From assembly GCA_002405485.1 (NCBI GenBank), contig DHLW01000129.1:1-12582 (forward strand): a stretch of 12,582 nt of DNA, given 5' to 3'. Source of the stretch: Phycisphaerales bacterium UBA4658 (GTDB taxonomy: Bacteria; Planctomycetota; Phycisphaerae; Phycisphaerales; UBA1924). The notes under the pieces were generated by a model, which worked only from the letters and a program-made list of their open reading frames with translations, did not search any database and was not told the origin of the DNA. Each line of letters opens with the position of its first letter. Within the stretch, counting starts at the first letter, position 1. Below, in pieces: positions 1-8,579 of this stretch. Made by a program: the position numbers and the translations under genes.

Positions 1-691
1 ACCCTCTGAAGCCGCGCCGTTTGTCCCCCCCACTGCCGTCGTCACGGGCTGGAGAGCGCCGAGCCCGATGGCAAGCGCCGCCACCCCACACCCAGACCAC
101 CGCCCCCAGCCCACCTGCCGTCGAGGGGCACCTCGCTCCTGCCGAGCGCCTTGCTCAACGGAACCCATGACGAACTCACCAACCGCGGGACGATCAGATG
201 TGTGCATGCGGTGGAGCATTGGAAACCTTGATCCTTTCAGTCACGAGCCCACCCCCACGCGAACCCATGGTTCCATTCCCAAATCAGTCTAACGTCAGAC
301 GATCGCGCTGTCGAGTTTCTGCCAACTGCGCGTGAGTGGTGCGGCAGGCAGCGGTTCAATCCACTCGAAGAGCACGAGGATTGTTGGACGGGGCCGTCGC
401 CTGCCACAGGACATCCAGCTCCCGAACGGACTGCTCACGACTCGATCTTCTACCGGCTTCTGGCGACTGTGAACTCCTGACAGTCAACAACGAGAACAGT
501 GAAGTTCCTAATCTTCTCTCCGCCGATCGACTTCTCGGCGAACTTGCTCGCCAGCAAGCACGTCACAAAGGAGGGGATACTGCAGAGATTCCGCGCGCGT
601 ACGGCTCACGTTCACACGTTCGGGGTTGCGCTTCGGGCGTTGATCCGCCGCGGGGATGCCTCGGACCACCTGAGCCCGGCGGCTGGTGTGA
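1..691. other. No supported gene; leader region of miaB
   Basis: Open frames exist here (2-292, 336-761 and 481-705 on the plus strand), but the first two give proline/arginine-rich translations with mixed third-position bases and no recognisable domain. I see no complete gene. A short hairpin can form from GACTGT at 465-470 and ACAGTC at 480-485, of unknown meaning. The frame 481-705, with a possible GTG start at 499, has more gene-like third positions (about 54 of 68 codons end in G or C) and overlaps the miaB start. It remains only a candidate and is discussed in the findings. The promoter of miaB presumably lies here, but I could not place it. Confidence 0.5.
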
Positions 692-2467
692 ATGGCCACG
701 CCTAAACTCTCAGTCCCCATGCCCGCGGCGGTGTACATCGAGACCTTTGGCTGCCAGATGAACGAGCTGGACTCGGAGCTGGTCATCGGACAGTTGCGCT
801 CGCTCGGATATGCCTTTACCCCCGATCGGGAACGGGCAGACGTGGTGATCTACAACACCTGTTCCGTGCGAGAGCACGCCGAGCAGAAGGTCTGGAGCCG
901 GCTCGGCGAGGACGCACTGCGCAAGGTCGATCGTCCCGGAATGGTCGTCGGGGTGATCGGCTGCATGGCCGAGCGCGACGGAACGGACCTGCTGCGCCGA
1001 ATGCCGGTCGTGGACGTGCTGTGCGGCCCGGGCGAGCTCGACAAGCTGCCCTCACTGCTGGACAACGCGGTGCGGACGCGAGCCGCTCTCGCCGATGAGA
1101 CGCTCACCAGGATCGCGCACGCCCGTGAGAACTCGGTCGACCCGGTTCGAACGCTGCGCTCGGCGCAGGCGGTCGCGCTGCAGGGCAACACATCGCGCCG
1201 CAGCGCGACCCTTGCCGCGGCGCAGGACACGCTGGAGCTGCTCGATCTTTCGCGAGCGGTTTCGAGCGACGATCACTCGGGCTCTGCCTATGTGCGGATC
1301 ACCCGCGGGTGCAACAAGTTCTGCACTTACTGCGTCGTGCCCTTCACGCGTGGAGCCGAGGTGCACCGCCCGCCGGAGCACATCATCGACGAGTGCAAGC
1401 GGCTTGCCGATTCGGGCGTCATCGAGGTCACGCTGCTCGGACAGACCGTGAACCACTATCGCTTCGAGCACGGGGCCGCGGTCTCGGTCAACGGCGTTAC
1501 CCAGCCCCAGAAGGGCCGCTCGTACAAGGGCGGTCATCGCCGCGACCCATTCGCGGGCGATCGCACGACGACGTTCGCCGATCTGCTCGCAAGAATCCAC
1601 GATGAGGTGCCGGGGATCAAGCGGCTGCGTTTCGTGACCAGCTACCCCCGCGACTTCGGAGACGACGTGCTGGAAGTGATCCGCGATCACCCGAGGATCT
1701 GCCGATATCTCCACGTGCCCGCCCAGAGCGGCTCCAACCGCATTCTGGAACTCATGAATCGCGGGTACACCGTCGAGGAGTACCTCGAGTTCCTCGACCG
1801 CGCCCGTGCGTTCCTTCACCAGCCCGACATCGGGCGACCACTCACCGTCGCCGGCGACATCATCGTCGGCTTCCCGACCGAGACCGAGGATGACTTCCGA
1901 GCCACGGCTCGCCTCATCGAGCGGGCTCGGTACAAGAACTGCTTCATCTTCAAGTACTCCCCCAGGCCCGGGACCATCGCCTTCGACAAGCTCCCAGACG
2001 ACGTGCCCGAGGACGTCAAGCGCCGCCGCAACAACGATCTGCTCGCCCTGCAGCAGGCAACCAGCAAGCTCGTGAGCCAGGAGTTCCTCGGTCAGTCGCT
2101 CGACGTCTTCGTTCAGGGCGTCAGCAAGAAGACCCGAAAGGCCGCCACGCGCTCGGGCCCCGCATCCAAGTCCGGCGGCGTCACCCTGACTATCGGCGGC
2201 AAGAGCGTCGAAGAGCCCTCGGCCGAGGACGATCGCGGATGCGCGTCGGCATGCTCCTCAGACGATGTGCATGTCTTCGAGGACTTCGCTCGCGCCGGCT
2301 CCGCCAGCACAGAGACCACCGTGCAGATGTCCGCGCGCTCCGAAGGGGACATCATCGTGTTCTTCGAGGCCGATGCCCGGCGGGCTGATGACCTGATCGG
2401 GAAGATCGTTCGCGTGAAGATCGATGCCGCCGATCCCCTGGCGCTCCACGGCTCGCTGGCCAACTGA
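692..2467 (+). CDS. miaB: tRNA-2-methylthio-N6-dimethylallyladenosine synthase MiaB, with extra loops
   Basis: Radical-SAM methylthiotransferase that adds a methylthio group to isopentenyl-adenosine at position 37 of tRNAs reading U-initial codons; cytoplasmic. The N-terminal UPF0004 domain (about residues 13-130) carries the three cluster cysteines C21 (FGCQMNE), C57 (NTCSVRE) and C91 (GCMAE). The radical-SAM core follows with CNKFCTYC (C207, C211, C214), then QTVNHY, RFVTSYPRDF and GDIIVGFPTET. A TRAM-like RNA-binding region is at the C-terminus (about 463-586). At 591 residues it is over 100 longer than E. coli MiaB (474). The excess lies in three places: about 135-190, about 258-292, and a Ser/Gly/Glu-rich insert at about 482-545 that splits the TRAM region. 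NTCSVRE and the overall order fit MiaB better than RimO or MtaB. The start at 692 has no clear Shine-Dalgarno; ATG 719, just before the first strand, is a possible alternative. It converges with the minus-strand gene ending at 2527. Confidence 0.93.
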   Translation: MATPKLSVPMPAAVYIETFGCQMNELDSELVIGQLRSLGYAFTPDRERADVVIYNTCSVREHAEQKVWSRLGEDALRKVDRPGMVVGVIGCMAERDGTDLLRRMPVVDVLCGPGELDKLPSLLDNAVRTRAALADETLTRIAHARENSVDPVRTLRSAQAVALQGNTSRRSATLAAAQDTLELLDLSRAVSSDDHSGSAYVRITRGCNKFCTYCVVPFTRGAEVHRPPEHIIDECKRLADSGVIEVTLLGQTVNHYRFEHGAAVSVNGVTQPQKGRSYKGGHRRDPFAGDRTTTFADLLARIHDEVPGIKRLRFVTSYPRDFGDDVLEVIRDHPRICRYLHVPAQSGSNRILELMNRGYTVEEYLEFLDRARAFLHQPDIGRPLTVAGDIIVGFPTETEDDFRATARLIERARYKNCFIFKYSPRPGTIAFDKLPDDVPEDVKRRRNNDLLALQQATSKLVSQEFLGQSLDVFVQGVSKKTRKAATRSGPASKSGGVTLTIGGKSVEEPSAEDDRGCASACSSDDVHVFEDFARAGSASTETTVQMSARSEGDIIVFFEADARRADDLIGKIVRVKIDAADPLALHGSLAN

Positions 2468-2526
2468 GGCGACTCCATTGCCCCCCACGCCCCTCCGGCC
2501 CCACCGGCACACCCCACGCGTGCAGG

Positions 2527-3354
2527 TCAACTCTCTCGCACGGGATCCTCGCCATTGACGGTCAGCCGAACCGGGTGATTGAACCAGGCGTTGCCGGCGT
2601 TCGGCGGGAGCTTCGCCTTGGCCTCCGGGCCGTACATCTGCTCCATGGTTGCGACGACGTCGGTCATGGTGGCGTCGGCGGGGACCCAGCCGCGGGCCAC
2701 GTCGGGGAAGTCGAGCTTGCAGTTGTCGCATTTCTTGCCCGAGGCGAACTTGATCGGACACCAGAAGCTCTCGACGTTGCGGAGCATCTCCGCTCCAAGC
2801 GAGTACACCCCGGTCATCCAGTCGCAGTACAAGCACCAGATCAGATCGTGACCAATGAGCCCGTTGAACTTCTGCCGGCTGACGTTCACCCAGTCGGCGG
2901 CGTTGTACCTGGGCAGCCCGACGATGACCACGAGCAGCGGATAGGTGGTGACCTGCGCAAGTCGAATCAGGATGAACACCGGCAGACTGACCACCGTCAC
3001 CCAGAGCGCAACGTGGTTGTTCAGCCGACCGACGGTCCGATTCAGGAACGTCACGATGCGGGGCCCTCGCAGATGCTCGCGATTGGCCAGTTCGTGCACG
3101 AACATCCAGCACATCATCCCCAGCACCTGCCCCGCGAGCGATGCGAGCAGCCCGCGCCAGCCAAACACGATTCCGAGCGTGGTCGGGGGGATCCAGGTCA
3201 GCAAAGACACGACAAGATCAAGCCCAGGCGCTTTGCAGAGCGACGCGGCGAGCGATCGACCAAAGCCGCCCAGCCGGGGAATCAGGTGCAGCACTCCGGT
3301 GAAGCCGCACACTCCGATGAGCGTCCACGCCATGAGCAGGAGGAAGAGTTCCAT
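2527..3354 (-). CDS. Multi-pass membrane protein with cysteine-rich soluble tail, function unknown
   Basis: This is a 275-residue protein of a family I cannot name. The N-terminal half is hydrophobic, with likely membrane segments near residues 2-24, 45-65, 67-88 and 115-147. From about residue 150 the chain is soluble and carries five cysteines: CLYC (C174, C177), FWCP (C199) and CDNC (C209, C212). Their spacing suggests one bound metal ion or a small cluster, which is inference. The strongly patterned core around CLYCDWMTGV and MLRNVESFWCPIKF looks conserved rather than random. The frame is open upstream to 3543, but ATG 3354 immediately precedes the first hydrophobic helix and lies after the stop of the upstream gene, so it is preferred. 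It starts 31 bases after the exported proline-rich gene (3386-4864), so the two are probably co-transcribed. No Shine-Dalgarno is evident. Confidence 0.7.
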   Translation of the reverse strand: MELFLLLMAWTLIGVCGFTGVLHLIPRLGGFGRSLAASLCKAPGLDLVVSLLTWIPPTTLGIVFGWRGLLASLAGQVLGMMCWMFVHELANREHLRGPRIVTFLNRTVGRLNNHVALWVTVVSLPVFILIRLAQVTTYPLLVVIVGLPRYNAADWVNVSRQKFNGLIGHDLIWCLYCDWMTGVYSLGAEMLRNVESFWCPIKFASGKKCDNCKLDFPDVARGWVPADATMTDVVATMEQMYGPEAKAKLPPNAGNAWFNHPVRLTVNGEDPVRES

Positions 3355-3385
3355 GAATCGAGCGTACGTCACCCGGAACGCCGAC

Positions 3386-4864
3386 TCACCGCAGCTTGCG
3401 GCCGGGGATCCATGGGCCTGATGAGCCGAACTCCACGCCATCAAGCGCCCGTCGGAACAGGGCCGTGCTGGTATGCCGATCGCCCACCTGCTGAGCGAGC
3501 GAGATCGACTGCCGGGCACACCCGGGTTCACCGAGAACCGCACAGAGCGCGGCGACCATGAACGCCGCGTCGGCCTCGCTCACGACGCGCGCGGGCGGGT
3601 TCTCGAACACGCCGCGAGCGCGACGGGCTTCTTCGGCCAGCTCTTCGTCCCGCGCAAGGATGCTGGCAACACGGGATCCGGGAGCAACAAGCCCCGACGG
3701 ATTCACCAGCGCGGCCCGACGCATCGCGTAGATCGCCGCCGAGTAGTCCCCCCGGTTCGCCCCGTTCACGGCCTGCATGAACAGGGGCACGACATCGAAG
3801 GCGGCGTTCACGCCCACTGGCAGGGCGGCTTCGTCCGACTGCACCATCGCCGAACCGACAGCGTCGCCCGCGCCCTGATCGTCTTCGGGCACAAATCCGA
3901 GGATGATCGTGCCGCCTCCCTGCACATCGGGCCGCACGAACTGCGGGAGCGGCTCGTAGAAGTCCGTCGAAACGATCTCATAGACCTTCCAGCACGGCGC
4001 ATCCCAAGGCCGCCACCGTGGGAACGCGTCATGACCGTTCTTCCACCATGAGGCCGATCGGCGCGGCGCGTGCCCATCGTCAGCCCAATACGCACTCGTT
4101 CCCCAGGACGCGCTCCGCCCATCCCAAACGCCCCAGGACCACTGACTCCACGACCTCAGGTCGTTGAACACCGGCCCCACCTGAGGCGGCACATAGCGGA
4201 AGACGGGTGCTGGAGAGAAGTTCACGGCGTCGCGGGAAGTGGAGTACAAGTACCGCGGCGATGGTGCGGCATGCCAATCGGCTGGGCCATGCTGGCGGCG
4301 TCGGCTCAAGGATCGATCGCCGTCGACCCTCCACGTGCCATCGCCATCCCAGCGTCCCCCGCCTCGATCCGCCGATGAGCCACGAACCAGGCTGCGAACG
4401 GTGTTGTCTCGGTCGGCAGCGCGAGCGGTGTCCAGCCCGCTGGGCATCGGAATGCCGGCAAATGCCGAGCGATCCAGCGCACCGGGGCGCATGAGCAGGC
4501 GGCGAGTGCGATCCTCGTTCGGGGGGGGTGCGGCTCCTGGAGGGCTCGCCGCAGGCGGGCGAGCAGCGGGTCGCGAGGAAGAGGGTTCAGAGGCTGACGG
4601 CGGACTCGAACCCTGCGGAGCGGACTGGGGCGGCGGCGGATCGCGTCGCGCTGGTGGCGGCGGCTGTGCAGAAGTTGACCCGCCGCTGCCAGAGCCGTTG
4701 CCAGAGCCGCTGCCGCCACCGGAGGGTCGTACCAGGCCTCGGCGGGTGTTATCGTCGCCAAAGGTGTCGGATGTCGGGATCCCCGCCGCACAGGCAGTGG
4801 CCGCCGCGATGATCCATCGAGCAATCAGATGAGGGGCGATCGCGCCATCCTGCGGATGATTCAT
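3386..4864 (-). CDS. Exported proline/glycine-rich protein with helical-repeat-like C-terminus, function unknown
   Basis: 492 residues. ATG 4864 is chosen over the upstream in-frame start at 4939. It has GGAG 8-9 bases before it and opens a plausible signal sequence: a basic start, a hydrophobic stretch near residues 12-28 (IARWIIAAATACAAG), then a polar region. Residues about 48-117 are low-complexity Gly/Ser, then Pro/Ala/Ser. Three similar short motifs flank and follow it: DNTRRGLVRP (38-47), DRTRRLLMRP (118-127) and DNTVRSLVRG (153-162). The middle (about 225-320) is rich in Trp, Tyr and Ser (for example WSQWSWGVWDG). The C-terminal part from about 365 (NRGDYSAAIYAMRRAALVNP) is alpha-helical and resembles a TPR-like repeat. 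I do not recognise the family. It is divergent from the channel gene across 164 bases and is probably the first gene of a unit with the membrane protein downstream. Confidence 0.72.
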   Translation of the reverse strand: MNHPQDGAIAPHLIARWIIAAATACAAGIPTSDTFGDDNTRRGLVRPSGGGSGSGNGSGSGGSTSAQPPPPARRDPPPPQSAPQGSSPPSASEPSSSRPAARPPAASPPGAAPPPNEDRTRRLLMRPGALDRSAFAGIPMPSGLDTARAADRDNTVRSLVRGSSADRGGGRWDGDGTWRVDGDRSLSRRRQHGPADWHAAPSPRYLYSTSRDAVNFSPAPVFRYVPPQVGPVFNDLRSWSQWSWGVWDGRSASWGTSAYWADDGHAPRRSASWWKNGHDAFPRWRPWDAPCWKVYEIVSTDFYEPLPQFVRPDVQGGGTIILGFVPEDDQGAGDAVGSAMVQSDEAALPVGVNAAFDVVPLFMQAVNGANRGDYSAAIYAMRRAALVNPSGLVAPGSRVASILARDEELAEEARRARGVFENPPARVVSEADAAFMVAALCAVLGEPGCARQSISLAQQVGDRHTSTALFRRALDGVEFGSSGPWIPGRKLR

Positions 4865-5028
4865 GGTCGATCTCCACAACAGCTTCGCGCAGAAGGTGTA
4901 CAGACGAATCCCGAATCGGATGCTGGTATGCGCTGACAACGGATGATACGTTTCGAACCCATCGCAGGCCCGCGGAGGCGGGGATCACGTTTCGGGGGGC
5001 TTCGGGTGCAGAGAGTTCGGATGGCATC

Positions 5029-5868
5029 ATGATCCCAGAAACCACGCGTCGGAAACTGCACGAAACGGTCGAGTCGGTCTGGTTCAACAAGCTGGTGGTG
5101 GCCGTGATCGTGCTGAACGCGGCGCTGATCGGGCTCTACACATACACACCCAGTCGATGGATCCTGATCGCGGAGTGGGCCTGCATCGGCCTGTTCATCG
5201 CCGAGCTCGTGCTCCGGTTCCTGGCCGCCGAGAACAAACGCCGCTTCCTGCTTGATCACTGGACGATTTTCGACATCGTGATCATCGGGGCTGCGTTCAT
5301 CCCGGCGGGCGAGGGCATCGCCCCGATCCTGCGAATCCTTCGAGTGCTGCGTGTCCTTCGGCTTGTCAAGACGGTGCCGCAACTGCGCCTGATCGCCGCG
5401 GTGCTGACCAAAAGCGTGCTGAGCATGCACTACATCGCGATCCTCGCCGGGCTCTGTTTCTACATCTACGCGGTCATCGGCGTGAAACTGTTCTCGGGCG
5501 CGGAACACCCGCTCCGCGACAAGTTCCCGAGCGTGCACGAGGCGTGCTTCACGCTGTTCCGCGTGCTGACGGGCGATGATTGGACGGAGATGCGCTACGC
5601 AGCGCTTGAAGGGCCCAATGGCGGACTGGTCACGACGTACTTCGTGACGTGGATCATCATCGCGACGTTCGTCCTGACGAACCTGATCGTCGGCGCGATC
5701 GTGAATCACTACCAGGAAGTGCAGGAGATCGAGAATCCGCCGACGCACCCTGACGGAAAACCGCTCACTCAGGCGGAAATCGCCGAGCGGGATGATCGAC
5801 GGCTTGAAGAGCTCCTGAACGAGGCCAGCGCGATCGTGAAGCGCAAAGCCGAGCGGGCACGCGGATAG
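5029..5868 (+). CDS. Single-domain voltage-gated cation channel (ion_trans family), possibly Ca2+-selective
   Basis: 279-residue inner-membrane channel subunit, expected to work as a homotetramer. Six membrane segments are visible: S1 about 20-38, S2 43-64 (with the acidic FIAELVLRF pattern), S3 77-92 (FDIVII), S4 98-121, S5 129-154 and S6 200-228. S4 shows regular gating charges every third residue: R102, R105, R108, R111 and K114. The pore loop reads TLFRVLTGDDWTEM, so the selectivity filter is TGDDW at 181-185. In this family NaChBac has TLESW, engineered CavAb has TLDDW, and animal Cav repeats have TGEDW or TGEGW. The acidic pair therefore hints at Ca2+ permeation (inference). A charged, probably coiled-coil tail (247-276) follows S6, as in other bacterial channels, and would help tetramer assembly. 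It is divergent from the minus-strand pair. The start is set by S1 topology; the Shine-Dalgarno is weak. A three-codon frame at 5021-5032 overlaps the start. Confidence 0.9.
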   Translation: MIPETTRRKLHETVESVWFNKLVVAVIVLNAALIGLYTYTPSRWILIAEWACIGLFIAELVLRFLAAENKRRFLLDHWTIFDIVIIGAAFIPAGEGIAPILRILRVLRVLRLVKTVPQLRLIAAVLTKSVLSMHYIAILAGLCFYIYAVIGVKLFSGAEHPLRDKFPSVHEACFTLFRVLTGDDWTEMRYAALEGPNGGLVTTYFVTWIIIATFVLTNLIVGAIVNHYQEVQEIENPPTHPDGKPLTQAEIAERDDRRLEELLNEASAIVKRKAERARG

Positions 5869-5910
5869 TCCGATTCCCCCGAAAAACAGGACTCGGGCGG
5901 ACCTGAAACC

Positions 5911-5916
5911 TATAGT
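5911..5916 (+). promoter_or_regulatory. Possible -10 element for gap
   Basis: TATAGT lies about 94 bases before the gap start, in the only AT-rich part of the 141-base gap between the channel and gap. No convincing -35 box is found 16-18 bases upstream, so this is a weak call. If correct, it would give a leader of roughly 85-90 bases. Confidence 0.22.
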
Positions 5917-5931
5917 CGGCTGAAATCGTAA

Positions 5932-7059
<1,128 letters not shown>

Positions 7060-7086
7060 GGGCGCGAGTCCTGCCGTGACCATGTC

Positions 7087-7131
7087 AACAGCGTCAAGGG
7101 CGGCGAGACCGGCCCTCGACGCTGTTTTTAT
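7087..7131 (+). terminator. Intrinsic terminator of gap
   Basis: An inverted repeat, 7087-7101 with 7112-7126, gives a 15-bp stem with a single mismatch (A7096/C7117) around a 10-base loop. It runs into TTTTTATT at 7125-7132. It lies 27 bases after the gap stop codon on the same strand. This is a textbook Rho-independent terminator. Confidence 0.88.
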
Positions 7132-7264
7132 TGGCATCACCGGACGCAAACGCGAAACCCCGAGCGCGACCGGAGAATGCCAAGGCCACATCAAGAAATC
7201 CCTCACCACCCCGATACCCCCTTTTTTTAGGTGTATACGACTTGCAATAATCACAATCGAACTC

Positions 7265-7304
7265 GACCACCCCCCTCTTTGGGGAGGTCTTTGTGAGAGG
7301 AGAG
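7265..7304 (+). promoter_or_regulatory. Leader hairpin and Shine-Dalgarno of the RCC1-repeat gene
   Basis: GACC-x-CCCC at 7265-7273 can pair with GGGG-x-GGTC at 7281-7289 (8 bp, one A/A mismatch, 7-base loop). A purine run, AGAGGAGAG at 7296-7304, follows and serves as ribosome binding site for ATG 7309. An out-of-frame ATG at 7305 also lies here. Upstream, 7222-7228 is a run of seven T, and 7231-7257 is AT-rich and may hold the promoter, but no clear box pair can be named. The hairpin may be chance pairing in a GC-rich leader. Confidence 0.35.
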
Positions 7305-7308
7305 ATGG

Positions 7309-8577
7309 ATGCCTGTCCGTGTCTGTGGCTTTGGTGTTGGGTCTTTGATCCCAGGGTTTTCCGCTGGCGTTGCAGGCGTGATCGCTCTTGCGGGCACTGC
7401 CATGACCGCCGCACCTGCGTGTGCTCAGTCCGCGGTCGCATGGGGTTTCGGCGCCTCAGGTCAACTTGGCAACGGGGCCAACAGTAACCGCACGACGCCC
7501 GTGCCGGTGAGCGGGCTCACGAGCGGCGTGAGCTCGATCGCCACCGGCAGCTTCTTCGGCATGGCGATCCAGAACGGCGCGGCCTTCGCGTGGGGTGCAA
7601 ACGGCAACGGCCAGGTCGGCAACGGAACCCAGACCAACGTCAATGCGCCGGTGCCGGTGACGGGCCTGACCAGCGGCGTCACCGCGATCGCGGGGGGGAA
7701 CAACCACAGCCTTGCGATCAGGAACGGCGGGGTCGTCGCCTGGGGGCAGAACTCCCTGGGTCAGCTCGGCGACGGGACGCTCACTCTTCGAACCACGCCG
7801 GTGCAGGTGACCGGGCTGACCAGCGGCGTTACCGCGATCGCTGGCGGGGGCAATCACAGTCTGGCGATCCAGAATGGCGCGGCGTTTGCCTGGGGGCTCA
7901 ACAACTTCGGCCAGCTCGGCGAGGGTACGAACAACAACAGCACAGCGCCCCTGCCGGTGAGCGGGCTCAGCAGCGGCGTCACGGCGATCTTCGGTGGTGG
8001 GTTTCACAGCCTGGCGATCCAGAACGGCGCGGTGCGAGCGTGGGGAAACAACCAGTTCGGCCAACTCGGCGATGGGACGACCAACAACAGCGCAACGCCC
8101 GTCACGGTGGCCGGGCTGACCAGCGGCGTCACGGCGATCGCCGGCGGCGTTCAGCACAGCCTGGCCATCCTCAACGGCGACGTGTACGCCTGGGGATCCA
8201 ACTCCTCTGGCCAGCTTGGCACTGGGTCTGCGAGCGGCAGCTCAACGCCGATACGGGTGCTTGACCTGCCCGTGGATCTGATCGCGGTCGCCGCCACCAA
8301 CGCATCGAGCTTCGCGCTCTCGTCGGATGGGAGCCTGTGGGTCTGGGGGAGCAACAGCCAGGGCCAACTCGGGCTTGGCGACACAACCAGCCGCCCGACA
8401 CCGACGCAGGTGTTCGCGCCTCCGGGCTTCACCTTCACCTCCATCGACGGCGATGCCTTCAGCAGCCACGTCGTTGCGACCCTCGTGCCGGGGCCAAGCG
8501 CGGCGGGCGTGCTGATGCTGGCCGGCGCGGTGATGCTGCGGCGCCGAGTGCGCGACTCAAGAGCGGAAGGCGTGTGA
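7309..8577 (+). CDS. Secreted seven-bladed RCC1-repeat beta-propeller with PEP-CTERM-like tail
   Basis: 422 residues. An N-terminal signal peptide with a hydrophobic core at about 11-34 ends in APACAQ, with probable cleavage after A39. Seven RCC1-type repeats of 50-51 residues then fill 41-392, each of the form AWGxNxxGQLGxGT ... P-V-x-V-x-GLTSGVTAIAGGxxHSLAIQNG. Seven repeats is the number that closes a circular propeller. The C-terminus (393-415) has VPGPSAAG, a hydrophobic helix and RRRVR, which resembles the PEP-CTERM-type sorting and anchoring tails common in planctomycetes. The protein is thus predicted to be exported and sorted to the envelope or surface. Eukaryotic RCC1 binds nucleosomes and Ran, but nothing supports that role here; the propeller is more likely a binding scaffold. 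ATG 7309 follows a good Shine-Dalgarno. The gene lies between gap and a remnant of a second gap. Confidence 0.85.
   Translation: MPVRVCGFGVGSLIPGFSAGVAGVIALAGTAMTAAPACAQSAVAWGFGASGQLGNGANSNRTTPVPVSGLTSGVSSIATGSFFGMAIQNGAAFAWGANGNGQVGNGTQTNVNAPVPVTGLTSGVTAIAGGNNHSLAIRNGGVVAWGQNSLGQLGDGTLTLRTTPVQVTGLTSGVTAIAGGGNHSLAIQNGAAFAWGLNNFGQLGEGTNNNSTAPLPVSGLSSGVTAIFGGGFHSLAIQNGAVRAWGNNQFGQLGDGTTNNSATPVTVAGLTSGVTAIAGGVQHSLAILNGDVYAWGSNSSGQLGTGSASGSSTPIRVLDLPVDLIAVAATNASSFALSSDGSLWVWGSNSQGQLGLGDTTSRPTPTQVFAPPGFTFTSIDGDAFSSHVVATLVPGPSAAGVLMLAGAVMLRRRVRDSRAEGV
7429..8484 (+). repeat. Seven tandem 150-bp coding repeats (RCC1 blades)
   Basis: Unit boundaries are at about 7429, 7579, 7729, 7879, 8029, 8179 and 8332. 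Units 1-5 are exactly 50 codons each and remain similar at the DNA level: the string CTGACCAGCGGCGT recurs in phase in units 2, 3 and 5, with close variants in units 1 and 4. Units 6 and 7 (51 codons) are more diverged. This indicates growth by tandem duplication of internal blades. Confidence 0.85.
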
Positions 8578-8579
8578 GC

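Noticed and set aside
68..761. Open frames 68-292 and 336-761 as genes upstream of miaB
   Set aside because: They show no ribosome binding site, mixed third-position bases, low-complexity Pro/Arg/Ser composition and no family. The second also runs into miaB in another frame.
3355..3543. The longer N-terminus (start 3543) for the cysteine-rich membrane protein
   Set aside because: It overlaps the end of the upstream gene by over 150 bases, and its translation is Arg/Ser-rich shadow sequence. ATG 3354 begins the first membrane helix.
2575..3561. A 328-codon plus-strand frame opposite the membrane-protein gene
   Set aside because: It is His/Arg/Pro-rich with no domain, and it mirrors the minus-strand gene whose hydrophobic helices and CxxC motifs are clearly real.
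7456..8157. A long minus-strand frame with regular repeats opposite the RCC1 gene
   Set aside because: The repeats are the reverse reading of the 150-bp RCC1 units. There is no start signal, and the translation is Arg/His/Asp-rich.
7429..8484. Tandem repeats considered as a CRISPR or satellite array
   Set aside because: The unit is 150 bp, stays in frame, and encodes RCC1 blades with a signal peptide before and a sorting tail after.
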